Source of the DNA: Candidatus Ozemobacteraceae bacterium
GTDB taxonomy: Bacteria > Muiribacteriota > Ozemobacteria > Ozemobacterales > Ozemobacteraceae
NCBI GenBank assembly: GCA_035373905.1
Contig: DAOSOK010000001.1
Location: 124,001-188,000, forward strand
Direction of reading: 5' to 3'
Length of the DNA stretch: 64,000 nucleotides
Under the pieces are notes generated by a model. The model ran no database searches and was not told the DNA's origin. It saw only the letters and a program-made list of their open reading frames with translations. Position numbers and translations under genes: made by a program. Shown one piece after another: positions 25,244-34,900 of the stretch (position 1 is its first letter; every line of letters starts with the position of its first letter).

Positions 25244-27570
25244 GCGCTGGTACCAGTTCCGTCGGTCTCGATCTGAAATACCGGATCTTCATCTTCAATA
25301 TCGCTCTCGTGTTCGCCGTGCTGGCCATCGCCACCTGGTTCGAACTCAACCGGCTCAACGACGCCGCCGGGGACCACGTGTCCAGGGAGAGCCAGCGGCT
25401 CAGCAAAACGCTGGAGGGCATCCTCCCGCGCATGATCATGACGCATGACACGGGCGGGTTGAACGATCTTGCCAAGAAAATCACCTCTCCGGAACTGCCG
25501 GGGAACGAGATCGTCTCGGTCGCGATCCTGGACAAACAATTGCAGGAGATCGCGTTCGCCGATCAGGGCTGGCGCGAGCGCCACGATGGCTCTCTCAAGC
25601 TGCCTCCGACGTTCATCGTGCAGAAGCCGATCAAGACACCCGGCCAGCAGGAGGCCGTGGGGTATCTGCGTTTCACGTTCTCGATGGCCGATCTGGAGCG
25701 CTCCCGCTCGGCCGTCGTGTTCGACAATCTTGTGCTGGCGCTGCTGATGGCTCTGGTCGCCTTTTTCTGGGCATGGTATCTGTCCTCGCTGATCGTCCGG
25801 CCCGTCAAGGTTCTGCTCGATGCGGCCGAGCGTATTTCCGCCGGCGATCTGACGGGAGCCCGCATCGACGTGGGCGGCGATTCCGAGCTGGTCGCGCTGG
25901 TGACCGCGTTCAACCGCATGTCCGAAACGATCGGTCTGCATCTCGAAGATCTGCGGCAGAAGAACGGCGCGCTCGACCGGCGAGTGTTCGAACTCTCGAC
26001 CCTGCACCAGGCCGCCCGGGCGATCAATTCCGTCCTGAACCTTGACCAGCTGTACGAGCGCATCGTCGATACGGCGATATCGATCCTCGGCGGCGTCAAA
26101 CGCTGCTCGCTGATGCTCATCGACAGGCGAACGAACGAGTTCATGGTGCGGGTCGCGAAGGGGCTCGACGTCGGCCTGCTTCCCCCCACGCGGCGAGTTC
26201 CGATCGGCGACGGCGTTGCGGCGCGGGTGTGCATCTCCGGCGAACCGGTGATCATCAACGACGTGCCGGAGGGCGATTCCAGAAAACTCGAGGTGGCCCG
26301 AATTCCGCGGAGTTCGCTCTGCGTGCCCCTCAAGATCGGCGACGAGGTCGTCGGCGTGCTGTCAGCCAGCAACAAAATTTCGGGGGAGCCCTTCACGAGC
26401 GACGATCAGGCGCTTCTCGAAACGCTGGCGACGCAGAGCGGCATCGCGATCAAGAACGGCCGGTTCTATCAGGACCTGAACCGCAAGATCCTCGAGTTGA
26501 ACACCCTGCACGATATCGGCAGGAACCTTAGCGTTGTGCTTGATATACAACGACTACTCGAGATGGTCGTCGACCAGACGTCGCGCGTGCTCGGCGGCGT
26601 CCGTTCCATATCGCTCATCCTGTACGACGAGATGACGGGAAAGCTGCACGTGAGGGTTCACCGCGGCCTGAGCCCCGAGTATGCCGTCCGACCGATCGAA
26701 ATCGGAGACGGGATCGCCGGGAAGGTGTTCGCGAAGTGCGAACCGCTGATGATCAACGACCTGCCGTCCGACACCCCGCAGGACTCCTCCGCGCCGAGCG
26801 GCCGCAGTTCGCTCTGCGTCCCCCTCATCGTAAAGGAACACGCGATCGGCGTGCTGTCGGTTTCCGAAAAACTCTCGGGCGAGATTTTCGACGACAACGA
26901 TCTGAGTCTGCTCGTGACGCTTGCGTCGCAGATCTCGATCGCCCTTCACAACGCCAAGCTGTACGAAGACCTCGAGGCTAGCTACCTGTCGGCCGTGCGC
27001 GCCCTCGCGAACTCCCTCGACGCGAAAGATGCATACACGCGCGGCCACAGCGAACGCGTCGCGGCGTTTTCCGTCGAGATCGGCCGGCGCATGGGGCTGA
27101 AGCCCGAAGCGATCAAGAACCTCCAGATCGGGGCTCTTCTCCACGACATCGGAAAGATCGGCATCTCGGAAAACATCATCAACAAGCCCGCTCGGCTGAC
27201 CCCCGACGAATATGAGCTCATCAAGACCCACCCGGTCCGGGGCGCGAACATCATCGAACCGGCCAGTTTCCTCAAGGAGAAGGTGCCCCTGATCAAGCAC
27301 CATCACGAACGCTTCGACGGAAAGGGCTATCCCGACGGCCTGAGCGGTGACGCCATCCCTCTTCTCGCGCGCATCGTCTGTGTCGCCGACTCGTGGGATG
27401 CGATGACCAGCAAGCGTGCGTACAGAAACGTCGTCCCGAAGGAACAAGCCGTGCAGGAACTGCTGAAATGCGCCGGAACGCAGTTCGATCCCAAGATCGT
27501 CGCCGCCTTCATTGAAGTGCTGCAGGATGAGAAGACCGTCGAATCCATTCTCGGGCTGGGGTATTCATGA
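25240..27570 (+). CDS. membrane sensor with HAMP, two GAF domains and HD-GYP phosphodiesterase domain
   Basis: A 776-residue protein. Two membrane helices (about 15-35 and 163-185) enclose a periplasmic sensor domain. A HAMP domain (about 185-240), two GAF domains (about 255-400 and 425-575) and an HD-GYP domain (about 585-770) follow. The HD-GYP motifs ALLHDIGKIG and HHERFDGKGYP are intact, so it should hydrolyse cyclic di-GMP. The two GAF domains share repeated blocks (SSLCVPL at both), suggesting internal duplication. It overlaps both neighbours by 4 bases. Confidence 0.92.
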   Translation: MSAGTSSVGLDLKYRIFIFNIALVFAVLAIATWFELNRLNDAAGDHVSRESQRLSKTLEGILPRMIMTHDTGGLNDLAKKITSPELPGNEIVSVAILDKQLQEIAFADQGWRERHDGSLKLPPTFIVQKPIKTPGQQEAVGYLRFTFSMADLERSRSAVVFDNLVLALLMALVAFFWAWYLSSLIVRPVKVLLDAAERISAGDLTGARIDVGGDSELVALVTAFNRMSETIGLHLEDLRQKNGALDRRVFELSTLHQAARAINSVLNLDQLYERIVDTAISILGGVKRCSLMLIDRRTNEFMVRVAKGLDVGLLPPTRRVPIGDGVAARVCISGEPVIINDVPEGDSRKLEVARIPRSSLCVPLKIGDEVVGVLSASNKISGEPFTSDDQALLETLATQSGIAIKNGRFYQDLNRKILELNTLHDIGRNLSVVLDIQRLLEMVVDQTSRVLGGVRSISLILYDEMTGKLHVRVHRGLSPEYAVRPIEIGDGIAGKVFAKCEPLMINDLPSDTPQDSSAPSGRSSLCVPLIVKEHAIGVLSVSEKLSGEIFDDNDLSLLVTLASQISIALHNAKLYEDLEASYLSAVRALANSLDAKDAYTRGHSERVAAFSVEIGRRMGLKPEAIKNLQIGALLHDIGKIGISENIINKPARLTPDEYELIKTHPVRGANIIEPASFLKEKVPLIKHHHERFDGKGYPDGLSGDAIPLLARIVCVADSWDAMTSKRAYRNVVPKEQAVQELLKCAGTQFDPKIVAAFIEVLQDEKTVESILGLGYS

Positions 27571-29723
27571 TACGTCACTGGAAATTGATCGAGGCGGACG
27601 AGGCCGGCATCGAGGCGCTGGCTCGCCGGACGGGGTTCCCGTCGTTATTGCTGCGCATTCTCTGGAATCGCGGCATGAAGGACGAGGCTTCGATCGAGAG
27701 GTATTTCGAACCCCGCAGCCGGACGCTTGCGACCCCCTTTCTGCTCGACGGCATCTGCCGCGCCGTCGATCGTATTGTTTTTGCTATAGAACGTGACGAA
27801 AGCATCCGGGTCTACGGAGACCGCGATGTGGACGGGATCACATCCACCGTCCTTCTGCTCGAGACTCTGAAACGGTACACCGAACGCGCCGACTGCACGA
27901 TTCCGGTCATCGAGGACGGATACGGGCTGAACCGCGATTATCTCGACACCGCGAAACGCGACGGGGTCGGGCTCATCATCACCGTCGACTGCGGCATCGG
28001 AAACGTCGATGAGGTCGAGTATGCGAGGCAGTTGGGCATCGACGTGATCGTGACCGATCACCACGAGCCGCCGGCCGTTCTCCCCAGGGCCGTTGCGCTG
28101 ATCGACCCGAAACTCCCCGGAACGGTGTATCCCCAGAAGGACATGGCCGGCGTCGGGGTTTCCTTGAAGCTCGCCCTGGCCCTCGAACTCGCGCTCGGCA
28201 AGGGCATGGGGCGGCCCCTCATCGCGTTCGACCTGGACGGCCCCGAGATCGACGTTCTCCGCTTTCATCCGCGCGAAGGGTTCGTTCGCTTGAAGCACGT
28301 CAACCTGGGGGCGATGCAGGGCGCCACGATCCTTTTTTTCAGCCCGGAGGAGCGGCGGCAGATCGTCGAGTTGCTTCCCGAACTCAAAAAACTGCCGATG
28401 AGCGACGGGCGGTCGGGGCAGCTCTGCCTGACCACGCTCGCCGAGATGGTGCTGCCGGACATCCCGTCTCCCGACAAGCAGCGGCTGACGTCGGCGTTTT
28501 CTCTTCCGACCGACGTCGGCGGGGCACGGCGCCTCGTGGTGATGTATCTGAAACTCATGGAGGCGCAGGATACGGGCGTCCGGTCCCTCTGGCAGAGAGC
28601 CCTGGACATCCTGACCATCGGAACGGTGGCTGACATGGTTCCGATGCGGGGTGAGAACCGGACCATGGCCCAGATGGGGCTCAAATTCGTCTCGAACACG
28701 AAACGCCTCGGTCTGCTGGAATTGTATACCCTGCTCGGCTGGCGGCAGCGGCAGGTGAGCGAGCGCGACATCAGCTTCAACATCGCGCCAATCCTGAACT
28801 CGTCCGGGCGTCTTCGCACCGCCCAGATCGCCGTCGATCTGCTGACAACGGATTCTCCCGACCGGGCGAGAGAACTGGCGCGGGAACTGTTCGAGCTGAA
28901 CATCGAGCGGAAGAAACTCGCCGAGGAAGGATACCGGAATGTCCGTGAGCACCTGCTTCGCCAGAACGACGTGCGGCAGGACAAGCTGCTCCTCGTCGCG
29001 GCGCCGTTCCCCAACCAGGGCGTTACCGGCATCGTGGCGACGAGGCTCATGCTCGAGTTTTGCAGACCCGTGATCGTCCTGCTCGAGGACCACGGCCGAT
29101 GGCTCGGCTCGGCGCGCAGTTTCAAGAACGTGAACATGATGAACGCCCTCCATGCGGGGGCCCCGCATCTCGAGAAATACGGCGGTCATGTGGGAGCGGC
29201 GGGGCTTACCGTCGCGCTGAACAACATCGAACTCCTGAGACGTGCGCTTCGTGCCTACGCGGCGGAAGGGATATCCGAGGCCGATCTCCAGGCGGAATGG
29301 CTGATCGACGCCGAGGTGTCCATCGACATTGTCAATGAGTCGCTCCTGGCCGATCTCCTGAAGTTCGCGCCGTTCGGAATCGACAACCCCGCGCCTCTCT
29401 TCGTCGCTCGGCGCATCCCGTTCTACGAAATACGAAAAGTCGGCGAGACCAGGAGTCATTTGCGATTCAAGTTCCGGAAAAGCTCCGGCGCTGCCGTCTT
29501 CGGAATCGGCTTCGGGCTCGGCAAGCTTCTCGACGTCGATCAGGTGACGGACGGGGTGTGCGACCTCGTCTTCAGCGTCGATGCCAACGATTACAACGGC
29601 GTGCGTTCGGCGCAGGTCGTGGTGTACGATGTATCATTCCCCGGGCAACGCGTCCTTGAGCCTGCCGAGATGCCGGCCTTGGTCGACAACGTCGCCGTGG
29701 AGCCGGAAGGGATGCCGATATGA
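27567..29723 (+). CDS. recJ: single-stranded-DNA-specific exonuclease RecJ
   Basis: A 718-residue DHH-family nuclease that degrades single-stranded DNA 5' to 3' in repair and recombination. Motif I reads GDRDVDGIT, with Arg where most RecJ proteins have Tyr; the DHH motif VTDHHEPP and the DHHA1 motif (GGHVGAAGLTV) are intact. An OB-like C-terminal region follows. It is longer than the E. coli enzyme because of an insertion at about residues 220-310 with no clear homology. It overlaps the HD-GYP gene upstream and comFB downstream by 4 bases each. Confidence 0.93.
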   Translation: MIRHWKLIEADEAGIEALARRTGFPSLLLRILWNRGMKDEASIERYFEPRSRTLATPFLLDGICRAVDRIVFAIERDESIRVYGDRDVDGITSTVLLLETLKRYTERADCTIPVIEDGYGLNRDYLDTAKRDGVGLIITVDCGIGNVDEVEYARQLGIDVIVTDHHEPPAVLPRAVALIDPKLPGTVYPQKDMAGVGVSLKLALALELALGKGMGRPLIAFDLDGPEIDVLRFHPREGFVRLKHVNLGAMQGATILFFSPEERRQIVELLPELKKLPMSDGRSGQLCLTTLAEMVLPDIPSPDKQRLTSAFSLPTDVGGARRLVVMYLKLMEAQDTGVRSLWQRALDILTIGTVADMVPMRGENRTMAQMGLKFVSNTKRLGLLELYTLLGWRQRQVSERDISFNIAPILNSSGRLRTAQIAVDLLTTDSPDRARELARELFELNIERKKLAEEGYRNVREHLLRQNDVRQDKLLLVAAPFPNQGVTGIVATRLMLEFCRPVIVLLEDHGRWLGSARSFKNVNMMNALHAGAPHLEKYGGHVGAAGLTVALNNIELLRRALRAYAAEGISEADLQAEWLIDAEVSIDIVNESLLADLLKFAPFGIDNPAPLFVARRIPFYEIRKVGETRSHLRFKFRKSSGAAVFGIGFGLGKLLDVDQVTDGVCDLVFSVDANDYNGVRSAQVVVYDVSFPGQRVLEPAEMPALVDNVAVEPEGMPI

Positions 29724-30028
29724 TCAATTATGAACACCCTCCCCTGAACCGATACGACTTTTCCCGCCTCGAAAACATGTGGCTGCCGCTGATTCTCGAC
29801 GTGATCAAGGGCATGATCGAGCGCTGGGAGATGTGCGAGTGTCACGACTGCGTGCTCGACACCGTCGCTCTCGCTCTCAACAGCCTGCCGCCCAAATACT
29901 GGGTCGGGGGCAAATACGACGCGTTCATGCCGCCCGACGTGTTTCTGGCCGATGCGAACAACCGGCTCCTTGCCGAGCAGGCTGTCATCAAAGCTCTGTC
30001 GCTGGTGTCGAAGAATCCCCACCATTGA
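29720..30028 (+). CDS. ComFB-domain protein
   Basis: A 102-residue protein with the late-competence ComFB signature: three cysteines in MCECHDCVLDTVALALNSLPPKY, likely a zinc site, followed by a short helical tail. ComFB domain proteins in other bacteria occur with competence genes and, in cyanobacteria, as c-di-GMP-binding proteins. Coupling with a c-di-GMP phosphodiesterase and RecJ in one operon fits both links. A GATA-N8-TATGAAC near copy of the AT motif overlaps its start (29717-29735). Confidence 0.75.
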   Translation: MINYEHPPLNRYDFSRLENMWLPLILDVIKGMIERWEMCECHDCVLDTVALALNSLPPKYWVGGKYDAFMPPDVFLADANNRLLAEQAVIKALSLVSKNPHH

Positions 30029-30049
30029 ACGACCGGCGAAACCGGGCCC

Positions 30050-31786
30050 TCAGTCGCCTCCGCCTCGAGATATACCTGAAACGATAGAATTTCGGAGATT
30101 CCTCAGCCGCATATCTCCCGGCTTGATCCGGAGAGCGGCGTCCAGGTCGGCGATGGCCTTCCCGACTTCGCCGGTCCTCAGGTAGAGGGCGGCGCGGTTG
30201 TTCAGGCTGGCGACGTATCCCGGGTCGAGGCGCAGGGCTTCGGAATAATGGGCGACGGCCTCGGCCGTCCGGGAGGCGCCCGCGGCGATCAGGCCGAGAT
30301 AGTCGTGAATCATCGGTTCGCCCGGCCATTCCGCCACGGCTTTTTCGAGGATCGCCCGGGCATCGTTGGGCCGTCCGAGGGAGAGTTCGGCGGCGGCGAG
30401 ATGAACCCAGCCCCTGGCGTAGCGCGGCTGAAGCCTCGTGACGATGCGGAAATCCGAGCGGGCGTTTTCGGCATCGCCAGCCAGGAACTGCGCCATCCCG
30501 CGGTTGTTGAAGGCGATGTAATGGGGCGTCTGCCTGACGACTTCGTTCCAGAACGTGATCGCGTCTTGATAAAAAGCGCATCTGAGGGCGGTTTCGTGCG
30601 CCATCCACGAGCCTGCGCAGAGCGCAGCGGCCAGCAACACCGTTTCCCAGATCAGCATCTTGCGTTCGCGGAGAAAGGCGCTGGCGGACTGAAGCGCATC
30701 GGCAACGCACAAAAACAGGCCGAATGCCGGAAGATACGCATGCCAGGAGGCCGTGAAAAACTGACCAAGGCCGTGAAAAAAAATGCCTGCGCTCACGGGC
30801 AGAAGGGCGACCGGGAAAAAGAGCAGGCCGCAGTATCGGAGAGGTGCTTTGCGGGAAGCGACGAGAAGGGCGCAGAAGAGCGCTGAGGCGATGCCCCAGG
30901 AAAGCGCTTGGGGAGGCCACTGCCCGGGAGGAACATAGGGAATGAACAGGGGAATGTCGATCGGAACCGCCACGCAGCGGAAAAGGGCGCCGGTGGCGAT
31001 GAAAACGCGTCCGATCCGGTCGGCGACGCCGCTGTCGGCCGCGTCGTGATACTGATTCCGTTGCGGTTCCGCCGCGGCTCCCGACACGGCGATGATTCCG
31101 ACGATGCCGATGATGATAAAAAGAAATCGGCATTGCTTCATGGTTTCGAGGACGGTACCGGTGTTCTTGAAATGGTTCAAAACCGCCAGGACAAAAGGAA
31201 ACGAGATCGCCGTCGGTTTCGACAGGAGGCTGAGGAGAACGCAGAGGGTGACCGACAGCCGGAGGCGCGGCGCCTTCGTGTCCGGGCCGGCAAGCTGCAG
31301 ATGCAGTCCGAGGAGGTAGAAAAAGGCGAACAGGACGTCTTTTCGCTCCGTGATCCAGGCCACGGACTCGACGCGGCCCGGATGAACGGCGAAGAGCGCG
31401 GCGGCGGCGCACGCCCAGGTGAGGCGCAAGCCGAGTCTGCGCGACAGTTCGAGGGCCAGCAGCACGTTCGCGATGTGGAGCAGGAGGTTGCCCAGATGGA
31501 AGAAGAACGGGTCCATGCCCGCGACGCGGAATTGAACGGCGAGCGAGAGGACGGTCAGGGGTTGATACACCGTCATGTACGGTTGTGAGAACAACTTCAG
31601 GAGTGATGTCGGCGAAAGATCGTGAAAATAGGGATTATCGAGAACCATGGCCGGGTCGTCCCAGGTGATGAACCCCGCCTCGAGAGCCGGAAAAAACGCG
31701 ACGGTCGTCAGCAGGACGAGTCCCAGACGCACGAACCAGATGATGGTATTGTTATAACTATTCATGAGCGGGTTCGCCGGCCGCAT
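30050..31786 (-). CDS. TMTC-like membrane protein with C-terminal TPR repeats
   Basis: A 578-residue protein with about ten membrane helices (residues 15-390) and TPR repeats (about 400-560). The first loop FITWDDPAMVLDNPYF carries the DD pair used by GT-C glycosyltransferases, and AVHPGRVESVAWITERKDVL is typical of TMTC-type proteins (DUF1736 region). Eukaryotic relatives are O-mannosyltransferases; bacterial ones are poorly studied. Met8 (31765) is a possible alternative start; neither has a clear ribosome-binding site. A TAGAAT -10 candidate lies at 31805-31810 on the minus strand. Confidence 0.75.
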   Translation of the reverse strand: MRPANPLMNSYNNTIIWFVRLGLVLLTTVAFFPALEAGFITWDDPAMVLDNPYFHDLSPTSLLKLFSQPYMTVYQPLTVLSLAVQFRVAGMDPFFFHLGNLLLHIANVLLALELSRRLGLRLTWACAAAALFAVHPGRVESVAWITERKDVLFAFFYLLGLHLQLAGPDTKAPRLRLSVTLCVLLSLLSKPTAISFPFVLAVLNHFKNTGTVLETMKQCRFLFIIIGIVGIIAVSGAAAEPQRNQYHDAADSGVADRIGRVFIATGALFRCVAVPIDIPLFIPYVPPGQWPPQALSWGIASALFCALLVASRKAPLRYCGLLFFPVALLPVSAGIFFHGLGQFFTASWHAYLPAFGLFLCVADALQSASAFLRERKMLIWETVLLAAALCAGSWMAHETALRCAFYQDAITFWNEVVRQTPHYIAFNNRGMAQFLAGDAENARSDFRIVTRLQPRYARGWVHLAAAELSLGRPNDARAILEKAVAEWPGEPMIHDYLGLIAAGASRTAEAVAHYSEALRLDPGYVASLNNRAALYLRTGEVGKAIADLDAALRIKPGDMRLRNLRNSIVSGISRGGGD

Positions 31787-31866
31787 TGAAGAGTAACATC
31801 AGATATTCTATAGGCGCTGCGTGAGACGGCCGAGACTTGTCGGACAGGGACGAGCGGAAAGCGCAC

Positions 31867-31901
31867 GCCGGAGCGGAACGGTTCTCCGTTCCGGCTCCGG
31901 C
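31867..31901 (-). terminator. hairpin after the HEAT-repeat gene
   Basis: A long stem GCCGGAGC-GGAACGG / CCGTTCC-GGCTCCGGC with a 4-base loop and one bulge. No long T-run follows. It lies 17 bases beyond the stop codon of the HEAT gene. Confidence 0.5.
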
Positions 31902-31917
31902 GCAGAGGGTGCGTGGA

Positions 31918-34900
31918 TCATGTGAGCTTGTTGGCCTTGAAGATTTCCTGGATGGCCGTCGAGGCGGCCTGCCGGACTTCGCGGGTCTGGTCACGCTCGG
32001 CCTTCTTGAGGGCGACGATCGCGCGAATGTCGCGAAGGGTACCCAGCGCCTCGGCCGCGGTGCGCCGCACCGAACCGTTGCGGTCGGCGAGCAGCTGGAC
32101 GAGGGTGTCGACGACCTTCTCGCCGCCGATGCGGCCGAGGATGCGGGCGATGTTCTCGCGCAGGTTGTTGTTGCGGTCGCTCGCGAGCTTGAGCAGGCGC
32201 TGAACCAGCGTATCCTCGCCGATGCGGATCAGCAGGTCGCAGGCGTGGCGACGCATCCGTTCCTCGGGGTGCTTGAGGGCCTCGACGAGGACGAGATAGG
32301 CCCTGGACTTGAAGCTGACGATCGCCTCGCTGCACGCGAGCGGCACGAGCGGGGACGGATCGTCGAGCCTGGCCAGCAGGGGCAGGATCGCCTGGGTGTC
32401 GCCGATCAGAGCGAGCGCGGCGGCGGCCTTTTCCCGCACCGACTCGGCGGAATCCTCGAGCGACTTGATCAGATGAGGCAGGGCGATCCGTTCCTTGCGC
32501 TGACCGAGGGTCTCGACGGCGGTGCCGCGGACGACGGCCGACTTGTCGCTCAGCGACTTGATGATGATGTCGGGCACGCGCGCATCGGCCATCTGCGAGA
32601 GGGCCTTGACCGACAGCTGGCGCACGAGTTCCGACGTGTCGCTGGTCGTCTTCTCGAGAAACTCGACCGCGGCCGTGTCCTTGAGCTCGCCGAGCACCTG
32701 GGCAGCCTTGGCCCGGACGGCCTCGACGGCATCCTTGAGGGCTTCGATGGCGGGCGGAACGGCGGCCGTGGTGCCGATCTTGCCGATAGCCTCGATGGCG
32801 GCGCCGCGAACCTTGTCGGCCGGGTCTTTCACCAGCTGCGACAGCGTCCGGATCGCGCGCGGATCGCGGGTCTCGCCGAGAACCGAGGCGATGGCGTACC
32901 GCACCGGTTCGGCCGGGTGGGAGGCCGCCAGAAGCAGTTTCTCGACCAGTTTCCGGCTCTTGCTCGCGATCAGTTGCTTGCTGAGAAGGTCGAGTGGGAT
33001 CTGGTATTCGGGCTTCTTGAGAATGTCGATCAGGGCGTCGAGCGCGCCTTCTGTCTGGATGCCGCCGAGCGCCTCGACGCACCACTGGCGCTGGGCGTTG
33101 TCGCCCTGGGCGAAGAAATCGCGGATGACCGGGATCGCCTTGTCGTTCCCGACCTTCGCGAACAGTTGCGCCACGTTGAGTTTGATCAGGTGCAGGATCT
33201 GCATGCTGCACTCGACGATCCGCTTGTCAGGGATGCCGGCGAGCTTCTTGAAATCCTTATCGGTCAGCGTGTCGCGCGCGATCTTGATCAGCAGGTCGAA
33301 CGCGCGCTCGTCATCCATGCCGGCGAGCGCTTCCGCGATCGAGAACTGCGCCCAGGAATATCCTTCCTTCAAAATGACCGAGATCGGGTTCTCTTCGGTG
33401 AGGTGCTTGTCGATCGCGAGCAGGCTGTCCGCCACGGTTCGCTTGAGGTGCGCGCCGGCGGTCTCGAGAACCTTGATGAGAGGAAAAATGGCTCGGATGT
33501 TGCCGATGCGGCCGAGAACGCGGACCAGCGAGGGAACCACCGCCGCCGACTCGGTCGAGAGCGCCTTCGTCAGGGGCTCCACCGCCATCTCCTGAAGTTC
33601 GCACAGGGCCCACTCGGCCTTGGTGACGATCTGTTCGTCCTGCTCGCCAAGGGAGCGTACGAGCGCCGGAATCGCCTTCGCTCCGCGAATCATGCCGAGG
33701 GCTTCGATCGCATGCAGGCGGACGTCGCGTTCGGAGTCGGAAAGACGGTTCACGAGCGGGTCGATTGCGACCGGGTTCCCGATCTTGCCGAGGGCCTGGG
33801 CGGCGGCGATCTTCAGTTCGGGCTCGGGAGCGTCGAGGAACGGCACGAGATTGCCGGCCGTCGCCTTTTCGCCGATTTCGCCGAGTGCGTCGATCGCCTT
33901 GATGCGAACCGTCTTGTCGGCGCGGTCGAGGATGCCGAGGATGAACCGGCAGGCTTTCGGGGATTTGATCTTGGAGAACGCCTCGATGGCCAGCTGGATC
34001 TGTTTCGCGTTGAACGTCTGGGAGAGGTTGAGCAGCGGGTCGACGGCGCGGTCGCTCGCGATCTCGCCGAGCGACCAGATGATCTTTTCTTTGATCTGCG
34101 GCGTACTGACCTGGAAGATATCGATCATCGCGTCGACCGCGTTCGGGTTCTTGATCTGGCCGAGCGCCTGGATCGTCGCGAGCCGGAGCCGCTCGTTGTC
34201 CTCGCCGAGCATGACCAGGAGCTGGTCGCAGGCGGCGGTGGAGCCAATCTTGCCGAGGGCCTCGATGGCTTTGAGCCTGACTTCGAAGTCGGGGTCCTTG
34301 AGGATCGGCAGGACGATGTTGACGGACTGCGGCTCGCGGATGTTGCCGATCGCTTCGCAGGCAATGAAGCGCAGATCGTGGTTGCGGCTCTTGAGGAACG
34401 CCGAGACGGCTTTGAGCGCCGATGTGACGCCGATTTTGCCGAGGGCCTCGAGCGCGACGTAGCGAAGATCGTCGTTGTCCTCTTCGAGAAGCTTGATCAG
34501 GGGAATGACGGCCTCGTCGGAGCGGATGTTGCCGAGCGAACGGGCCGCGATGAACTTGAGCGAAGCGTCGCCCGCGGAAAGACACTGGATCAACGGCCGG
34601 ACGGCCTCCTTGACGGCGGCGTCGCCGAGATACTCTGCCGCGACTTCCCGGATGTCCTTCAACTCGTCGCCGAGGAGTTTCACGAAGTCGGGATACCCGT
34701 CCGGCTGGTTGAGTTCCTTCATCTCGAGAACGATGGAATACCGAGCGTCGGGATCCTTCGTCTCGGCGAGTCGGCGGCGGCACTCGTCGAGTTCCTGCTT
34801 TGGCGTCAGCGGCGGCATCTCTTCGAGGACCGGCGTGGGGGCCTTTTCCTCGGCGGCGAGAAATTCCGCGGCAGGGAGGGAGGCTCCCGTTGGCATTGCT

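Noticed and set aside
26544..26550. TATACAA in the HD-GYP gene and the similar TATACAAG at 56321 as copies of the bipartite AT motif
   Set aside because: The second half fits but the base block 12 positions upstream is CGTT, not TATA-like, in both. They were not counted.
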